Shown here piece after piece: positions 43,482 through 53,016 of a stretch of DNA of 64,000 nucleotides. The notes beneath the pieces were generated by a model. The model saw only the letters and a list, made by a program, of their open reading frames with translations, made no database searches and had not been told where the DNA came from. Within the stretch, counting starts at the first letter, position 1. Each line of letters opens with the position of its first letter. The position numbers and the translations under genes are program-made. The stretch covers positions 1 through 64,000 of the forward strand of contig NZ_RAHH01000025.1 in assembly GCF_003602095.1 (NCBI RefSeq), written 5' to 3'. This stretch comes from Rahnella woolbedingensis (lineage in GTDB: Bacteria; Pseudomonadota; Gammaproteobacteria; Enterobacterales; Enterobacteriaceae).

Positions 43482-44546
43482 ATGGCTATTGATGAGAACA
43501 AGCAAAAAGCGTTAGCTGCAGCACTGGGCCAGATTGAAAAGCAATTCGGTAAAGGCTCCATCATGCGTCTGGGTGAGGATCGCTCCATGGACGTAGAAAC
43601 GATCTCTACCGGCTCTTTGTCTCTGGATATCGCGTTAGGTGCCGGCGGTTTGCCAATGGGCCGTATCGTTGAAATCTACGGACCAGAATCTTCCGGTAAA
43701 ACCACGCTGACCCTGCAGGTTATTGCTGCTGCACAGCGCGAAGGCAAAACCTGTGCGTTCATCGATGCTGAACACGCACTTGACCCGATCTACGCTAAAA
43801 AACTGGGCGTGGATATCGACAACCTGCTGTGTTCTCAGCCAGATACCGGCGAACAGGCTCTGGAAATCTGTGACGCGCTGACCCGTTCAGGTGCGGTTGA
43901 CGTGATCATCGTTGACTCCGTGGCTGCACTGACGCCGAAAGCTGAAATTGAAGGCGAAATTGGTGACTCTCACATGGGCCTCGCGGCACGTATGATGAGC
44001 CAGGCGATGCGTAAGCTGGCCGGTAACCTGAAAAACGCCAACACTCTGCTTATCTTCATCAACCAGATCCGTATGAAAATTGGTGTGATGTTCGGTAACC
44101 CGGAAACCACCACCGGTGGTAACGCACTGAAATTCTATGCTTCTGTGCGTCTGGATATCCGTCGTATCGGCGCTATCAAAGAAGGTGATGTGGTGGTCGG
44201 TAGCGAAACGCGCGTGAAAGTGGTGAAAAACAAAATTGCTGCACCATTCAAACAAGCTGAATTCCAGATCATGTACGGCGAAGGTATCAACATCAACGGT
44301 GAACTGATCGACCTGGGCGTTAAGCACAAACTGGTCGAGAAAGCCGGCGCATGGTACAGCTACAACGGTGAGAAGATTGGTCAGGGTAAAGCGAATTCCT
44401 GCAACTTCCTGAAAGAAAACCCGAAAATAGCTGCTGAACTGGACAAAAAACTGCGTGACATGCTGCTGAGCGGCACCGGTGAACTGAGTGTTGCGACCAC
44501 AGCGGAAGACGCTGACGACAACATGGAAACCAGCGAAGAGTTTTAA
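43482..44546 (+). CDS. recA: Recombinase A
   Basis: Forms the nucleoprotein filament for homologous recombination and triggers LexA self-cleavage. The 354 residues contain Walker [12 protein letters not shown] (about 66-76), Walker [11 protein letters not shown], loop L1 near [16 protein letters not shown] and L2 near [18 protein letters not shown], and the acidic C-terminus. The frame is open to 43452, but the ATG at 43482 follows GAGGAGTAAA and gives [11 protein letters not shown], the family start. Confidence 0.98.
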   Translation: MAIDENKQKALAAALGQIEKQFGKGSIMRLGEDRSMDVETISTGSLSLDIALGAGGLPMGRIVEIYGPESSGKTTLTLQVIAAAQREGKTCAFIDAEHALDPIYAKKLGVDIDNLLCSQPDTGEQALEICDALTRSGAVDVIIVDSVAALTPKAEIEGEIGDSHMGLAARMMSQAMRKLAGNLKNANTLLIFINQIRMKIGVMFGNPETTTGGNALKFYASVRLDIRRIGAIKEGDVVVGSETRVKVVKNKIAAPFKQAEFQIMYGEGININGELIDLGVKHKLVEKAGAWYSYNGEKIGQGKANSCNFLKENPKIAAELDKKLRDMLLSGTGELSVATTAEDADDNMETSEEF

Positions 44547-44613
44547 TTTCGCGGTTGTCTGACAAAGACATTTGAAGGGCAGGGGACATCGTCCGTTACT
44601 TTCAATAGTCACT

Positions 44614-44646
44614 AAAATGCCAGTCTGGTTTCCAGACTGGCATTTT
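44614..44646 (+). terminator. recA-recX attenuating terminator
   Basis: AAAATGCCAGTCTGG pairs perfectly with CCAGACTGGCATTTT around TTT. It lies between recA and recX; in E. coli a similar hairpin lets only a small share of recA transcripts reach recX. Confidence 0.9.
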
Positions 44647-44666
44647 GCATATAAGGGGGAAACCTT

Positions 44667-45356
44667 ATGTCCGATGAAAAAGCGCCAAACGAAAAAGTCA
44701 TCGATCTGAAAAAACTGCTGGAAGAGGTAGCGCAGAATAGTGAGTCCACGCTGTTTGAACCTCAGAAGAAAGACGGTGACGCAGCGAAAATCAATATGCT
44801 GATTAACCGTGCAATGCGTCTGCTTGCTCAGCGCGACCATGGCGAAACAGAATTGCGCCGTAAGTTACTCATTCCTCCGATGCCTTTTGTTAAACCTCAG
44901 AATAAAAAAAGCAGTTGGTCTTCGCGAAAAAAACCGGCGCAAAATGACTTCGCGGAAGAAGAGACCGTAAGAGCTAAACCCGAGCTGCGGCCGGTGCCGG
45001 AAGAAATTCCTGAAGAACATGTGCAGGCAGTGATCGACTACTGTTATCAGCACTCATGGCTTGATGATGCCAAATTTGCCAGCCGTTATATTTCCGGTCG
45101 CAGTAATAAAGGTTACGGCGCGCAGCGCATCCGTTCGGAATTACTGCACAAAGGTGTCGATAAAGAAATCATCACTGTGGCACTGGAAAACACAGACGTG
45201 GACTGGTGTGCTCTGGCACGAGATCTGGCGGTCAGAAAATTTGGTGAAAATTTACCGACTGACTGGAAAGAAAAATCAAAAGTTTTGCGTTATTTGCTCT
45301 ATCGGGGCTTCTTTCAGGAAGAAATACAGTCTATTTATCGCGATTTTGACGATTGA
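44667..45356 (+). CDS. recX: Recombination regulatory protein RecX, unusually long
   Basis: Binds and caps RecA filaments, limiting recombination. The RecX three-helix repeats are clear: MRLLAQRDHGETELRRKL, then DYCYQHSWLDDAKFASRYISGRSNKGYGAQRIRSEL in shorter pieces, and LLYRGFFQEEIQSIYRDF. The chain is 229 residues against 166 in E. coli. The extra length is a 35-40-residue charged N-terminus and an insert of about 30 residues (near 75-110), first Lys/Ser-rich then Glu/Pro-rich. The ATG has a strong GGGGGAAA site, so the N-terminal extension looks real. Confidence 0.93.
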   Translation: MSDEKAPNEKVIDLKKLLEEVAQNSESTLFEPQKKDGDAAKINMLINRAMRLLAQRDHGETELRRKLLIPPMPFVKPQNKKSSWSSRKKPAQNDFAEEETVRAKPELRPVPEEIPEEHVQAVIDYCYQHSWLDDAKFASRYISGRSNKGYGAQRIRSELLHKGVDKEIITVALENTDVDWCALARDLAVRKFGENLPTDWKEKSKVLRYLLYRGFFQEEIQSIYRDFDD

Positions 45357-45494
45357 CCGCATACGGTATTTTACTTCCCCGCGCAGAAATTTTATCTTAT
45401 CCGCACTTTTTCGTTCGTGAGCTGTACAGATTGCTGCCATATGCAGCGTTATCCGGCTCAAGAGCCGTTCTTCCAGCATGATTCCGGGATATTT

Positions 45495-48122
45495 ATGAGC
45501 AAGAGCACCGCTGAGATCCGTCAAGCGTTTCTCGATTTCTTCCATAGTAAGGGACACAACGTTGTTTCAAGCAGTTCGCTTGTCCCGACAAACGATCCGA
45601 CACTGTTGTTTACCAATGCCGGGATGAACCAATTTAAAGATGTTTTCCTGGGTCTGGATAACCGCGATTACAACCGCGCAACCACATCCCAGCGTTGCGT
45701 CCGCGCAGGCGGTAAACACAATGACCTCGAAAACGTCGGTTATACCGCACGTCACCATACCTTCTTCGAAATGCTGGGTAACTTCAGCTTCGGCGATTAC
45801 TTCAAGCACGATGCCATCAACTACGCCTGGGAATTACTGACCGGCGAAAACTGGTTCAATCTGCCGAAAGAAAAGCTTTGGGTCACCGTCTATGAGACCG
45901 ATGACGAAGCGTTTGAAATCTGGGAAAAAGAAGTCGGCGTTCCAAAAGAACGTATTATCCGCATTGGCGATAACAAAGGCGGCGCATTCGCTTCTGACAA
46001 CTTCTGGCAGATGGGCGATACCGGTCCTTGCGGTCCTTGTACCGAGATTTTCTACGATCATGGCGATCACATCTGGGGCGGCCCTCCGGGCTCTGCTGAA
46101 GAAGATGGCGACCGTTACATCGAAATCTGGAACCTGGTGTTCATGCAGTTCAACCGTCAGGCTGACGGCACCATGCTGCCATTGCCAAAACCATCCGTAG
46201 ATACCGGGATGGGGCTTGAGCGTATCACTGCGGTTATGCAGCATGTGAACTCCAACTACGACATCGATTTGTTCCAGAAACTGATCGCTGCGGTGGCGGA
46301 AGTCACCGGCGCGACCGATCTGTCCAACAAATCCCTGCGCGTTATCGCCGACCATATCCGTTCCTGCGCATTCCTGATTGCAGACGGCGTGATCCCATCG
46401 AATGAAAACCGTGGCTATGTGCTGCGCCGTATCATTCGTCGTGCGATCCGCCACGGCAACATGCTGGGCGCGAAAGACACGTTCTTCTACAAACTGGTTG
46501 CTCCGCTGATTGAAGTGATGGGCCCGGCGGCGAAAGAACTGAAAGAACAGCAGGAGATGGTTGAGCAACTGCTGAAAACCGAAGAAGAGCAGTTTGCCCG
46601 CACCCTGGAGCGCGGTCTGGCGTTGCTGGATGAAGAGTTGTCCGCTCTGAAAGGCGACACTCTGGACGGCGAAATTGCTTTCCGTTTGTACGACACCTTT
46701 GGTTTCCCGCTGGATTTGACCGCTGACGTTTGCCGTGAGCGCAATCTGAAAGTAGACGAACTCGGTTTTGAGAAAGCGATGGAAGTTCAGCGTCGCCGCG
46801 CACGTGAGTCCAGCGGTTTCAGCGCAGACTACAACAGCATGGTTCGTGTTGACGGCGTGACTCACTTCTCCGGTTACGAACATCTGCAACGCCATTCCAA
46901 AGTCGTGGCGCTGTTTGTTGATGGTCATCCAGTGAAGGATATCAAGCCTGGCGTTAACGCCATTGTGGTGCTGGATGACACGCCGTTTTATGGCGAATCC
47001 GGTGGTCAGGTGGGCGATAAAGGCATCCTGAAAACCGCATCAGGCGTATTCTCAGTGTCTGATACCCAGAAATACGGTAAAGCGATTGGCCATCAGGGTT
47101 CCCTGAATGCGGGTGAGCTGAGCATCGGCGACAGCGTTGAAGCTGAAGTGGATGTGGCGCGCCGTGACCGCATCCGTCTGAACCACTCCGCGACTCACTT
47201 GCTGCATGCTGCGCTGCGTCAGGTGCTGGGCAAACACGTGGCTCAGAAAGGTTCTCTGGTTAATGACAACTATCTGCGTTTCGACTTCTCTCATTTTGAA
47301 GCGATGAAACCAGAAGAGATTCGACAGGTCGAAGATCTGGTGAATGCTCAGATCCGTCGTAACCTGCCAATCCAGACCACCATCATGGATCTGGAAGAGG
47401 CCAAAGAAAAAGGCGCGATGGCGCTGTTTGGTGAGAAATACGAAGACAGCGTTCGTGTTCTGACCATGGGTGATTTCTCCACCGAACTGTGTGGCGGTAC
47501 TCACGCCAGCCGTACCGGCGATATCGGCCTGTTCCGTATTCAGAGTGAATCCGGTACTGCAGCAGGTGTTCGTCGTATTGAAGGGATCACCGGTGAGAAC
47601 GCGATTAATACCCTGCATCAGCAAAGTGATTTGCTGCAGGATGTTGCGCACCTGGTGAAAGGCGATGTGAACAGCATCACCGATAAAATCCGTTCACTGA
47701 TTGAGCGTTCACGTGTGCTGGAAAAAGAGCTTCAGCAAGTGAAAGGTCAGCAAGCTGCGCAGGAAAGTGCTTCACTGTCCAGCCAGACGAAAGAAGTGAA
47801 GGGCGTTAAGCTGCTGGTTCGTCAGCTTGATAACGTAGAGCCTAAAATTCTGCGTACGATGGTTGATGACCTGAAAAATCAGCTGGGCTCTGTGATTATT
47901 GTTCTGGCAACCATCGCTGATGATAAAGTCAGTCTGATTGCTGGTGTCACGAAAGATTTGACTGATCGCGTTAAAGCCGGTGAGCTGATTGCTTGTGTAG
48001 CGCAGCAGGTCGGTGGCAAGGGCGGTGGTCGTCCTGATATGGCACAGGCAGGCGGCAGCGACGTGCAGGCACTGCCTGCTGCTCTGGCGACGGTTGAAGC
48101 CTGGGTTGAAGCTAAGCTTTAA
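45495..48122 (+). CDS. alaS: Alanine--tRNA ligase
   Basis: Charges tRNA-Ala and edits Ser/Gly mischarging. The 875 residues (E. coli 876) start [21 protein letters not shown] and contain class II motifs ([32 protein letters not shown]), the editing zinc sites [12 protein letters not shown] and [13 protein letters not shown], and the C-terminal DHHA1 domain with [15 protein letters not shown]. The frame is open to 45417; the ATG at 45495 matches the family. In E. coli AlaRS represses its own gene. Confidence 0.97.
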   Translation: MSKSTAEIRQAFLDFFHSKGHNVVSSSSLVPTNDPTLLFTNAGMNQFKDVFLGLDNRDYNRATTSQRCVRAGGKHNDLENVGYTARHHTFFEMLGNFSFGDYFKHDAINYAWELLTGENWFNLPKEKLWVTVYETDDEAFEIWEKEVGVPKERIIRIGDNKGGAFASDNFWQMGDTGPCGPCTEIFYDHGDHIWGGPPGSAEEDGDRYIEIWNLVFMQFNRQADGTMLPLPKPSVDTGMGLERITAVMQHVNSNYDIDLFQKLIAAVAEVTGATDLSNKSLRVIADHIRSCAFLIADGVIPSNENRGYVLRRIIRRAIRHGNMLGAKDTFFYKLVAPLIEVMGPAAKELKEQQEMVEQLLKTEEEQFARTLERGLALLDEELSALKGDTLDGEIAFRLYDTFGFPLDLTADVCRERNLKVDELGFEKAMEVQRRRARESSGFSADYNSMVRVDGVTHFSGYEHLQRHSKVVALFVDGHPVKDIKPGVNAIVVLDDTPFYGESGGQVGDKGILKTASGVFSVSDTQKYGKAIGHQGSLNAGELSIGDSVEAEVDVARRDRIRLNHSATHLLHAALRQVLGKHVAQKGSLVNDNYLRFDFSHFEAMKPEEIRQVEDLVNAQIRRNLPIQTTIMDLEEAKEKGAMALFGEKYEDSVRVLTMGDFSTELCGGTHASRTGDIGLFRIQSESGTAAGVRRIEGITGENAINTLHQQSDLLQDVAHLVKGDVNSITDKIRSLIERSRVLEKELQQVKGQQAAQESASLSSQTKEVKGVKLLVRQLDNVEPKILRTMVDDLKNQLGSVIIVLATIADDKVSLIAGVTKDLTDRVKAGELIACVAQQVGGKGGGRPDMAQAGGSDVQALPAALATVEAWVEAKL

Positions 48123-48145
48123 TAAGAAATAAATAGCTAACCCTG

Positions 48146-48184
48146 AAAACGCCATAATCTATTGTGCTGTATGGCGTTTTCAGT
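48146..48184 (+). terminator. Intrinsic terminator of alaS
   Basis: AAAACGCCATA pairs with TATGGCGTTTT around a 13-base loop. The T-run is short (TTTTC). Confidence 0.7.
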
Positions 48185-48339
48185 CTTAATGGCGGTGTGA
48201 GCTTTGCGATTAAAGTCGCGACAATGATGATATCGGCTAAACTTAAAGTACTCATGGCTGAAGTTGCAGGCTGCTTACATTTTATGTAGGGGTCATGGCT
48301 TACGTTTTACCCGCTTATGATCGATAATGGCCGGGAAAC

Positions 48340-48378
48340 TGAGAGACCCGACTCTTTTAATTATTCAAGGAGCAAAGA
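48340..48378 (+). promoter_or_regulatory. csrA leader with ribosome site and probable CsrA target
   Basis: The leader GAGAGACCCGACTC then TTCAAGGAGCAAAGA before the ATG is nearly identical to the E. coli csrA leader. The AAGGAG overlaps a GGA-type CsrA target, fitting the known translational self-repression. The rest of the 256-base alaS-csrA gap probably holds the csrA promoters, which I cannot place firmly. Confidence 0.6.
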
Positions 48379-48564
48379 ATGCTTATTCTAACTCGCCGAG
48401 TTGGTGAAACCCTCATGATTGGCGATGAGGTTACTGTTACCGTTTTAGGTGTTAAAGGTAATCAGGTGCGCATCGGTGTGAATGCGCCGAAAGAGGTCTC
48501 TGTTCACCGTGAAGAGATTTATCAGCGTATTCAGGCTGAGAAGTCTCAACAGACGAGTTACTGA
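48379..48564 (+). CDS. csrA: Carbon storage regulator CsrA
   Basis: Small RNA-binding dimer that represses or stabilises mRNAs with GGA motifs; held in check by CsrB/C sRNAs under BarA-UvrY control (barA is in this window). The 61 residues begin [16 protein letters not shown] and contain [20 protein letters not shown] and EEIYQRIQ; the RNA-contact residues Leu4 and Arg44 are present. Followed by a tRNA cluster as in E. coli. Confidence 0.98.
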   Translation: MLILTRRVGETLMIGDEVTVTVLGVKGNQVRIGVNAPKEVSVHREEIYQRIQAEKSQQTSY

Positions 48565-48571
48565 TTTACGA

Positions 48572-48596
48572 AGCGTCTCGCTAATGGCGAGGCGCT
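48572..48596 (+). terminator. Hairpin downstream of csrA
   Basis: AGCGTCTCGC pairs with GCGAGGCGCT (one G-U) around TAATG. Only a weak CCCCTTTTC follows, so termination efficiency is uncertain. Confidence 0.5.
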
Positions 48597-48799
48597 GATC
48601 CCCTTTTCTGCGCGTTATCGATTTTCCCTCCCTTATTTTCCTGTGTTTTTCGTTTTTTATTGACTCCTGCTGAACGTATCCGATTTGCCATTTATCAAAT
48701 ATGAAGACGTTTTTTGTGTATCTGGCCTCTGTTTTTGTGTTCAAACTGCTCAGGTTGCGCGTGAAATGTCCAAACGGGTGATTGTTAGGAAAAAAGGGT

Positions 48800-48827
48800 T
48801 TGACTTATAAGGGCCAGAAAGTAATAT
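48800..48827 (+). promoter_or_regulatory. Predicted promoter of the tRNA-Ser/tRNA-Arg cluster
   Basis: TTGACT, a 16-base spacer and TAATAT, with a GC-rich discriminator directly downstream. The position, about 60 bases before the tRNA-Ser gene, suits a polycistronic tRNA transcript. Confidence 0.75.
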
Positions 48828-48889
48828 GTGCGCCACGCAGTGCCGATGAGCTTAAACAAAGTTAGTCAGCACACTCGCAAGAGGCGTAT

Positions 48890-48982
48890 GGTGAGGTGGC
48901 CGAGAGGCTGAAGGCGCTCCCCTGCTAAGGGAGTATGCGGTCAAAAGCTGCATCCGGGGTTCGAATCCCCGCCTCACCGCCA
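48890..48982 (+). tRNA. serV: tRNA-Ser (GCU anticodon)
   Basis: A 93-base class II tRNA with encoded CCA. The acceptor GGTGAGG pairs with CCTCACC; the anticodon loop CTGCTAA gives GCT; the long variable arm and GGTTCGAATCC T-arm are present. The sequence is essentially that of E. coli serV, which also stands first in the cluster after csrA. Confidence 0.98.
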
Positions 48983-48990
48983 TTTAAAAT

Positions 48991-49067
48991 GCACCCATAG
49001 CTCAGCTGGATAGAGTACTCGGCTACGAACCGAGCGGTCGGAAGTTCGAATCTTCCTGGGTGCACCA
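48991..49067 (+). tRNA. argV: tRNA-Arg (ACG anticodon), copy 1
   Basis: A 77-base tRNA with encoded CCA. Acceptor GCACCCA pairs with TGGGTGC; the anticodon loop CTACGAA gives ACG, read as ICG after TadA editing. It lies 8 bases after tRNA-Ser, in the same transcript. The symbol is by synteny with E. coli argVYZQ and the exact paralogue is arbitrary. Confidence 0.97.
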
Positions 49068-49177
49068 TACTTTCCTGAACGTATGTTGATTTGCAATCAA
49101 ATGAGCGTGACGGGCAAAGGCGAAAGCTGATGTAGTACGGAAAAATGGTCAGGTAAATCTGCAGTAAGAATCAAAAT

Positions 49178-49254
49178 GCACCCATAGCTCAGCTGGATAG
49201 AGTACTCGGCTACGAACCGAGCGGTCGGAAGTTCGAATCTTCCTGGGTGCACCA
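49178..49254 (+). tRNA. argQ: tRNA-Arg (ACG anticodon), copy 2
   Basis: Identical over its 77 bases to copy 1. The 110-base spacer before it shows no tRNA. E. coli has four arg genes here; this genome shows two plus a partial copy of the 3' end at 49368. The symbol by synteny is tentative. Confidence 0.97.
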
Positions 49255-49402
49255 TATTCCAAACATGTTGCAGCGACGACTTTCATATAGCGTCCTCCGG
49301 CATGAAGGTAGCACGAGGGAAGATAACGTTGCTTTAGCAACGGCTCGCAGGGCGAGGCCCGCCGAGTAATCTTCCTGGGTGCACCATATTCCAAACATGT
49401 TG
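49236..49402 (+). repeat. tRNA-terminal direct repeat (rtT-like)
   Basis: A 35-base sequence, AATCTTCCTGGGTGCACCA (last 19 nt of tRNA-Arg) plus 16 downstream bases ending CATGTTG, occurs at 49236-49270 and again, exact, at 49368-49402, with a 132-base period. Between them are hairpins GTTGCtttaGCAAC and GCTCGC/GCGAGG. In E. coli the tyrT operon has repeats that also copy the last 19 nt of the tRNA and give rtT RNA; the form here is analogous, the sequence is not the same. Confidence 0.7.
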
Positions 49403-49608
49403 AAGTGTTTTTTATTTCAGCATTAGAGAAACCCGCTTCGGCGGGTTTTTTGCTTTCTGCGTTTGACCTCTGTATTTCACCTCTTCCTTTTCATTTCTCT
49501 GATCTTTCCTACGTGTTCGGATGTGCTGTAGGTGTGGACAAAATGCGACTTTCGAAAGACTTTGCGATAAAGTAGTTTTCCTGTTTTTTCGTGATCATGG
49601 AGCTTTCG
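49255..49608 (+). other. Gap between tRNA-Arg copy 2 and yqaB
   Basis: 354 bases without a protein gene. It holds the tRNA-terminal repeat, the cluster terminator at 49430-49452, and about 150 AT-rich bases that should carry the yqaB promoter; I cannot place the boxes firmly. Confidence 0.6.
49430..49452 (+). terminator. Intrinsic terminator of the tRNA cluster
   Basis: AACCCGC pairs with GCGGGTT around TTCG and is followed by TTTTTGC. Confidence 0.9.
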
Positions 49609-50175
49609 ATGTACGATCGATACCAAGGACTAATATTTGATATGGATGGCACCATATTAGATACCGAACCGACGCACCGTAAGGCATGGCATCAGGTATT
49701 GACCAAATACAGCATGCAGTTTGATGTCGAATCCATGGTTGCTCTGAATGGTTCTCCGACCTGGCACATCGCTAAGTTTGTGATCGACAGTAATAATGTC
49801 GAGATGGATCCCCATCTTCTGGCGGCTGAGAAGACGGCAGCGGTTCAGGAAATGTTGCTCGATACTGTCCGTCCGTTGCCGTTGATAGATGTCGTGAAGG
49901 CCTATCATGGCCGCCGGCCAATGGCAGTGGGCACGGGCAGTGAGCACTGGATGGCGGATGCCCTGTTGCGCCATTTGGGCCTGCGTGATTGCTTTGATGC
50001 GATCGTGGGTGCCAATGACGTACAGAACCACAAACCTGCCCCGGACACATTTTTGCGTTGCGCTGAGTTAATCGGCGTACCTCCCGAAAAATGCGTTGTG
50101 TTTGAAGATGCGGATTTCGGTATCGAGGCGGCGAAACGCGCCAATATGGCATTTGTGGACGTGCGTACGCTGTGA
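49609..50175 (+). CDS. yqaB: HAD-family fructose-1-phosphate/6-phosphogluconate phosphatase
   Basis: Cytoplasmic sugar-phosphate phosphatase of the beta-phosphoglucomutase-like HAD group. The 188 residues equal E. coli YqaB. HAD motifs: LIFDMDGTILDTEPTHRKAW (nucleophile Asp 11), GTGSEHWMADALLRHLGL, and KPAPDTFLRC with VFEDADFGIEAAKRA. The ATG at 49609 follows GGAG and gives MYDRYQGLIFDMDG; the open frame further upstream is not used. It overlaps yqaA by 4 bases (GTGA). Confidence 0.95.
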   Translation: MYDRYQGLIFDMDGTILDTEPTHRKAWHQVLTKYSMQFDVESMVALNGSPTWHIAKFVIDSNNVEMDPHLLAAEKTAAVQEMLLDTVRPLPLIDVVKAYHGRRPMAVGTGSEHWMADALLRHLGLRDCFDAIVGANDVQNHKPAPDTFLRCAELIGVPPEKCVVFEDADFGIEAAKRANMAFVDVRTL

Positions 50176-50600
50176 GCAGCGCCGTGGCGCTGGCTTCCTT
50201 ATTCGGCAGCAGCTTTCTAAGCGCCACACTTTTGCCTGGAAATTCAGAAGTTTTATTAGTGGCTTTATTGTCAGCTGGCAGCGCAATGCCAGCGGCACTG
50301 GTTTTGTCTGCAACTGTTGGCAATACCTTAGGTGGCATAACCAATGTCATCATCGGACGCTTTCTGCCACAGCTTAAACCTCAGCGTGGACTCCACGTTG
50401 CACAGGGTTGGTTGAAGCGCTTTGGACCGGCAGCTTTATTGCTGAGCTGGTTACCGGTGATAGGTGATGTGTTGTGCGTGTTAGCAGGTTGGCTGCGAAT
50501 GCCGTGGGGGCCTGTGGTCTTTTTCATGTGTATTGGAAAAGCAGTGCGTTACATCCTTTTGACTTTTGTAACGCTGGAGGGGCTCTCATGGTTCAGTTAG
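50172..50600 (+). CDS. yqaA: DedA-like (VTT domain) inner-membrane protein YqaA
   Basis: A 142-residue membrane protein with about four hydrophobic segments and the short VTT/SNARE-associated core: [31 protein letters not shown] and the [26 protein letters not shown] region. The start is GTG, overlapping the yqaB stop, so translation is coupled. The family is linked to membrane lipid handling; a specific function is unknown. Confidence 0.92.
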   Translation: MSSAVALASLFGSSFLSATLLPGNSEVLLVALLSAGSAMPAALVLSATVGNTLGGITNVIIGRFLPQLKPQRGLHVAQGWLKRFGPAALLLSWLPVIGDVLCVLAGWLRMPWGPVVFFMCIGKAVRYILLTFVTLEGLSWFS

Positions 50601-50685
50601 ATTGGTATCAGCTATCAATTATGGTCACATCTATGCAGACTCAGTATGCTTGCAAATTAATGGTTTCACCGAGCGGGAGGTCAAT

Positions 50686-52257
50686 TTGATCCCGGATGTA
50701 TCTCAGGCGCTTTCCTGGCTGGAAGCCCACCCTCAGGCATTAAAAGGCATTCGTCGCGGTATTGAGCGCGAAACGCTGCGGGTTAATCCCGATGGCTCAT
50801 TAGCGACAACCGGCCATCCGGAATCTTTAGGTGCGGCACTGACGCATCGCTGGATAACCACCGATTTTGCTGAAGCTTTATTAGAATTCATTACGCCCGT
50901 CGATGACAATATTGAGCATCTGATGGCGTTCCTGCGTGACATCCATCGTCACGTGGCCCGTGAGCTCGGTGACGAGCGTATGTGGCCATTCAGCATGCCG
51001 TGCTTTATCGAATCCGGACAGGATATCGAGCTGGCACAATACGGTTCCTCTAACGCCGGGCGCTTTAAAACGCTTTATCGTGAAGGTCTCAAAAACCGTT
51101 ATGGCGCACTGATGCAGGTCATTTCCGGCATCCATTACAATTTCTCGTTGCCGCTGACGTTCTGGCAGGAAAAGCTGGGCGTGACCGATATTGAAAGCGG
51201 CAAAGAGGCGATTTCTGCGGGGTATTTCAAACTCATCCGCAACTATTACCGTTTTGGCTGGGTGATCCCTTATCTGTTCGGGGCCTCGCCTGCCATCTGT
51301 TCTTCATTCCTCAAAGGGCGTGAAACAGATTTGCCGTTTGAATATACCGAAGCGGGATTGTGCTATCTGCCGTATGCAACCTCGCTGCGTCTGAGTGATT
51401 TGGGTTACACCAATAAGTCACAAAGCAATCTGGGCATTACCTTTAACGACCTGAGTACGTACGTTCAGGGCGTTAAAAAGGCCATTCGCACACCCTCTGC
51501 TGAATATGCGGAAATGGGGGTGCAGAAGGACGGAAAATATCTGCAACTGAACACCAATGTGTTACAGATTGAGAACGAACTTTATGCGCCAATTCGTCCT
51601 AAGCGCGTCACCAAATCCGGTGAAACTCCTTCTGATGCGCTGATGCGCAGCGGGATTGAATACATTGAGGTTCGTTCGCTGGACGTCAATCCGTTCTCGC
51701 CGGTGGGCATTGATGCCACTCAGGCGCGTTTCCTGGATCTGTTTTTGGTATGGTGTGCTTTAGCCGATGCCCCGGAAATGAACAGTGATGAGCTGCTTTG
51801 CACGCGTCAAAACTGGAATCGGGTGATCCTTGAAGGGCGCAAACCGGGCCAGACTATTGGTATCGGATGTCACGATGAACGTCAGCCGTTAGCCAAAGTG
51901 GGCAATGCGTTGTTTGCTGATTTGAACCGTGTGGCTCAGGTCATGGATAACCAAAACGGCGATACCCTTTATCAGGATGTCTGCAAGGAACTGGTTGCGG
52001 CGTTTGATGACCCTGAACTGACTTACTCGGCGCGTATCCTGAAAGATCTGGAACAGCAGGGCGTCGGTAATCTCGGGCTGGAACTGGCGGAGAAGTATCG
52101 TCAGATGCTGGTCAGTGAGCCACTGGAAGTTCTGGATGCCAGCGCATTAATGGCTGAGCAGGACGGCTCCTGGCAGCGTCAGCGCGCACTGGAAGCGGCG
52201 GATAAGCTAAGCTTTGAAGAATACCTGGCTGCGAATGCAGGCAGTAGCGTTGAATAG
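50686..52257 (+). CDS. gshA: Glutamate--cysteine ligase
   Basis: First step of glutathione synthesis, joining Glu and Cys with ATP. The 523-residue chain (E. coli 518) has [27 protein letters not shown] and [17 protein letters not shown]. The start is TTG at 50686, as in E. coli: GGGAGG lies 5 bases upstream and the protein then begins (M)[12 protein letters not shown]. No ATG in a suitable place exists. The weak start codon should hold expression down. Confidence 0.95.
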   Translation: MIPDVSQALSWLEAHPQALKGIRRGIERETLRVNPDGSLATTGHPESLGAALTHRWITTDFAEALLEFITPVDDNIEHLMAFLRDIHRHVARELGDERMWPFSMPCFIESGQDIELAQYGSSNAGRFKTLYREGLKNRYGALMQVISGIHYNFSLPLTFWQEKLGVTDIESGKEAISAGYFKLIRNYYRFGWVIPYLFGASPAICSSFLKGRETDLPFEYTEAGLCYLPYATSLRLSDLGYTNKSQSNLGITFNDLSTYVQGVKKAIRTPSAEYAEMGVQKDGKYLQLNTNVLQIENELYAPIRPKRVTKSGETPSDALMRSGIEYIEVRSLDVNPFSPVGIDATQARFLDLFLVWCALADAPEMNSDELLCTRQNWNRVILEGRKPGQTIGIGCHDERQPLAKVGNALFADLNRVAQVMDNQNGDTLYQDVCKELVAAFDDPELTYSARILKDLEQQGVGNLGLELAEKYRQMLVSEPLEVLDASALMAEQDGSWQRQRALEAADKLSFEEYLAANAGSSVE

Positions 52258-52279
52258 AAAGTAGCGTTGAGTAGAAAAG

Positions 52280-52353
52280 AAAAAGGCCACAATCAATGTG
52301 GCCAAATAAACATCTCTGTTTACAGGGATGATGATAACAAATGCGCGTCTTTC
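52280..52353 (-). ncRNA. micA: MicA (SraD) small regulatory RNA
   Basis: On the reverse strand the RNA begins GAAAGACGCGCATTTGTTAT; its first 31 bases are identical to E. coli MicA as I recall it, covering the ompA-pairing region. Then come a hairpin around CCCTG/CAGAG, and a terminator GGCCACA/TGTGGCC with a T-run. It lies between gshA and luxS and is antisense to the luxS leader, as in E. coli. MicA is an Hfq-dependent repressor of outer-membrane protein mRNAs in the sigma-E response. Confidence 0.93.
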
Positions 52354-52358
52354 ACTAA

Positions 52359-52388
52359 TTAAGACCCGCATGCAGGGAAAAGGTTTCC
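52359..52388 (-). promoter_or_regulatory. Probable sigma-E promoter of micA
   Basis: Reverse-strand GGAAACCTT (52388-52380) and TCTTAA (52364-52359) stand in the place and roughly the spacing of a sigma-E promoter, with the start point at 52353. The -35 is close to, not identical with, the GGAACTT consensus. Confidence 0.65.
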
Positions 52389-52431
52389 TGAGTTCGTAAA
52401 AAAATTAAATTTATTTAGGAGAGGTGACGAT

Positions 52432-52947
52432 ATGCCACTGTTGGATAGCTTTACCGTAGACCATACCCGTATGGCAGCACCTGCTGTTCGCGTCGCAAAA
52501 ACCATGCACACCCCACACGGGGACACCATTACTGTGTTCGATCTGCGCTTCTGCCGCCCGAACATTGAAGTGATGCCTGAGCGTGGTATTCATACTCTTG
52601 AGCACCTGTTTGCAGGGTTCATGCGTAATCACCTGAACGGTAGCGGTGTTGAGATCATCGATATTTCTCCGATGGGTTGCCGCACAGGTTTCTATATGAG
52701 CCTGATCGGTGTGCCGGAAGAGCAACGCGTGGCGGATGCCTGGAAAGCGGCGATGGCGGATGTTCTGAAGGTAAAAGAACAGCGTCAGATCCCTGAGCTG
52801 AATGAATACCAGTGCGGTACTTTCGAGATGCATTCCCTGAAAGAAGCGCAGGAAATCGCGCAGCACATCATCGATCACGACGTTGTGGTAAACCATAACG
52901 ATGAACTGGCTCTGCCAAAAGAAAAATTGTCCGAGTTGCACATCTAG
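52432..52947 (+). CDS. luxS: S-ribosylhomocysteine lyase (autoinducer-2 synthase)
   Basis: Cleaves S-ribosylhomocysteine to homocysteine and DPD, the AI-2 precursor, in the activated methyl cycle. The 171 residues equal E. coli LuxS. Metal ligands: [12 protein letters not shown] (two His) and QCGTFEMH (Cys); catalytic Cys in [12 protein letters not shown]. An AGGAGAGGTG ribosome site precedes the ATG. MicA is antisense to the leader and may affect luxS mRNA processing. Confidence 0.98.
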   Translation: MPLLDSFTVDHTRMAAPAVRVAKTMHTPHGDTITVFDLRFCRPNIEVMPERGIHTLEHLFAGFMRNHLNGSGVEIIDISPMGCRTGFYMSLIGVPEEQRVADAWKAAMADVLKVKEQRQIPELNEYQCGTFEMHSLKEAQEIAQHIIDHDVVVNHNDELALPKEKLSELHI

Positions 52948-52966
52948 TTTTGAAGTGTGCAGAAGA

Positions 52967-52997
52967 CAAAAAAGACGCGAACTTCGCGTCTTTTTTT
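52967..52997. terminator. Bidirectional terminator between luxS and corB
   Basis: AAAAAAGACGCGAA pairs with TTCGCGTCTTTTTT around a minimal loop, with A and T runs on either side; it serves both converging genes. Confidence 0.9.
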
Positions 52998-53016
52998 ATG
53001 CCTGAAATTCAGAGGA

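Larger units (their letters stand above)
48565..48889 (+). promoter_or_regulatory. csrA-tRNA intergenic region with tRNA promoter
   Basis: This 325-base gap carries no gene. A hairpin AGCGTCTCGC/GCGAGGCGCT at 48572-48596 may end csrA transcripts. The tRNA promoter is TTGACT (48800-48805) and TAATAT (48822-48827) with a 16-base spacer, followed by a GC-rich discriminator GTGCGCC typical of stringently controlled stable-RNA promoters. Confidence 0.7.

Noticed and set aside
45834-46928. Reverse-strand ORF of 364 codons over alaS
   Set aside because: Antisense to alaS; no motif, no start signal.
49149-49394. 81-codon reverse-strand ORF across tRNA-Arg
   Set aside because: The translated antisense of tRNA (RTSDRSVRSRVLYPAEL) is a well-known false gene in databases; the tRNA explains the conservation.
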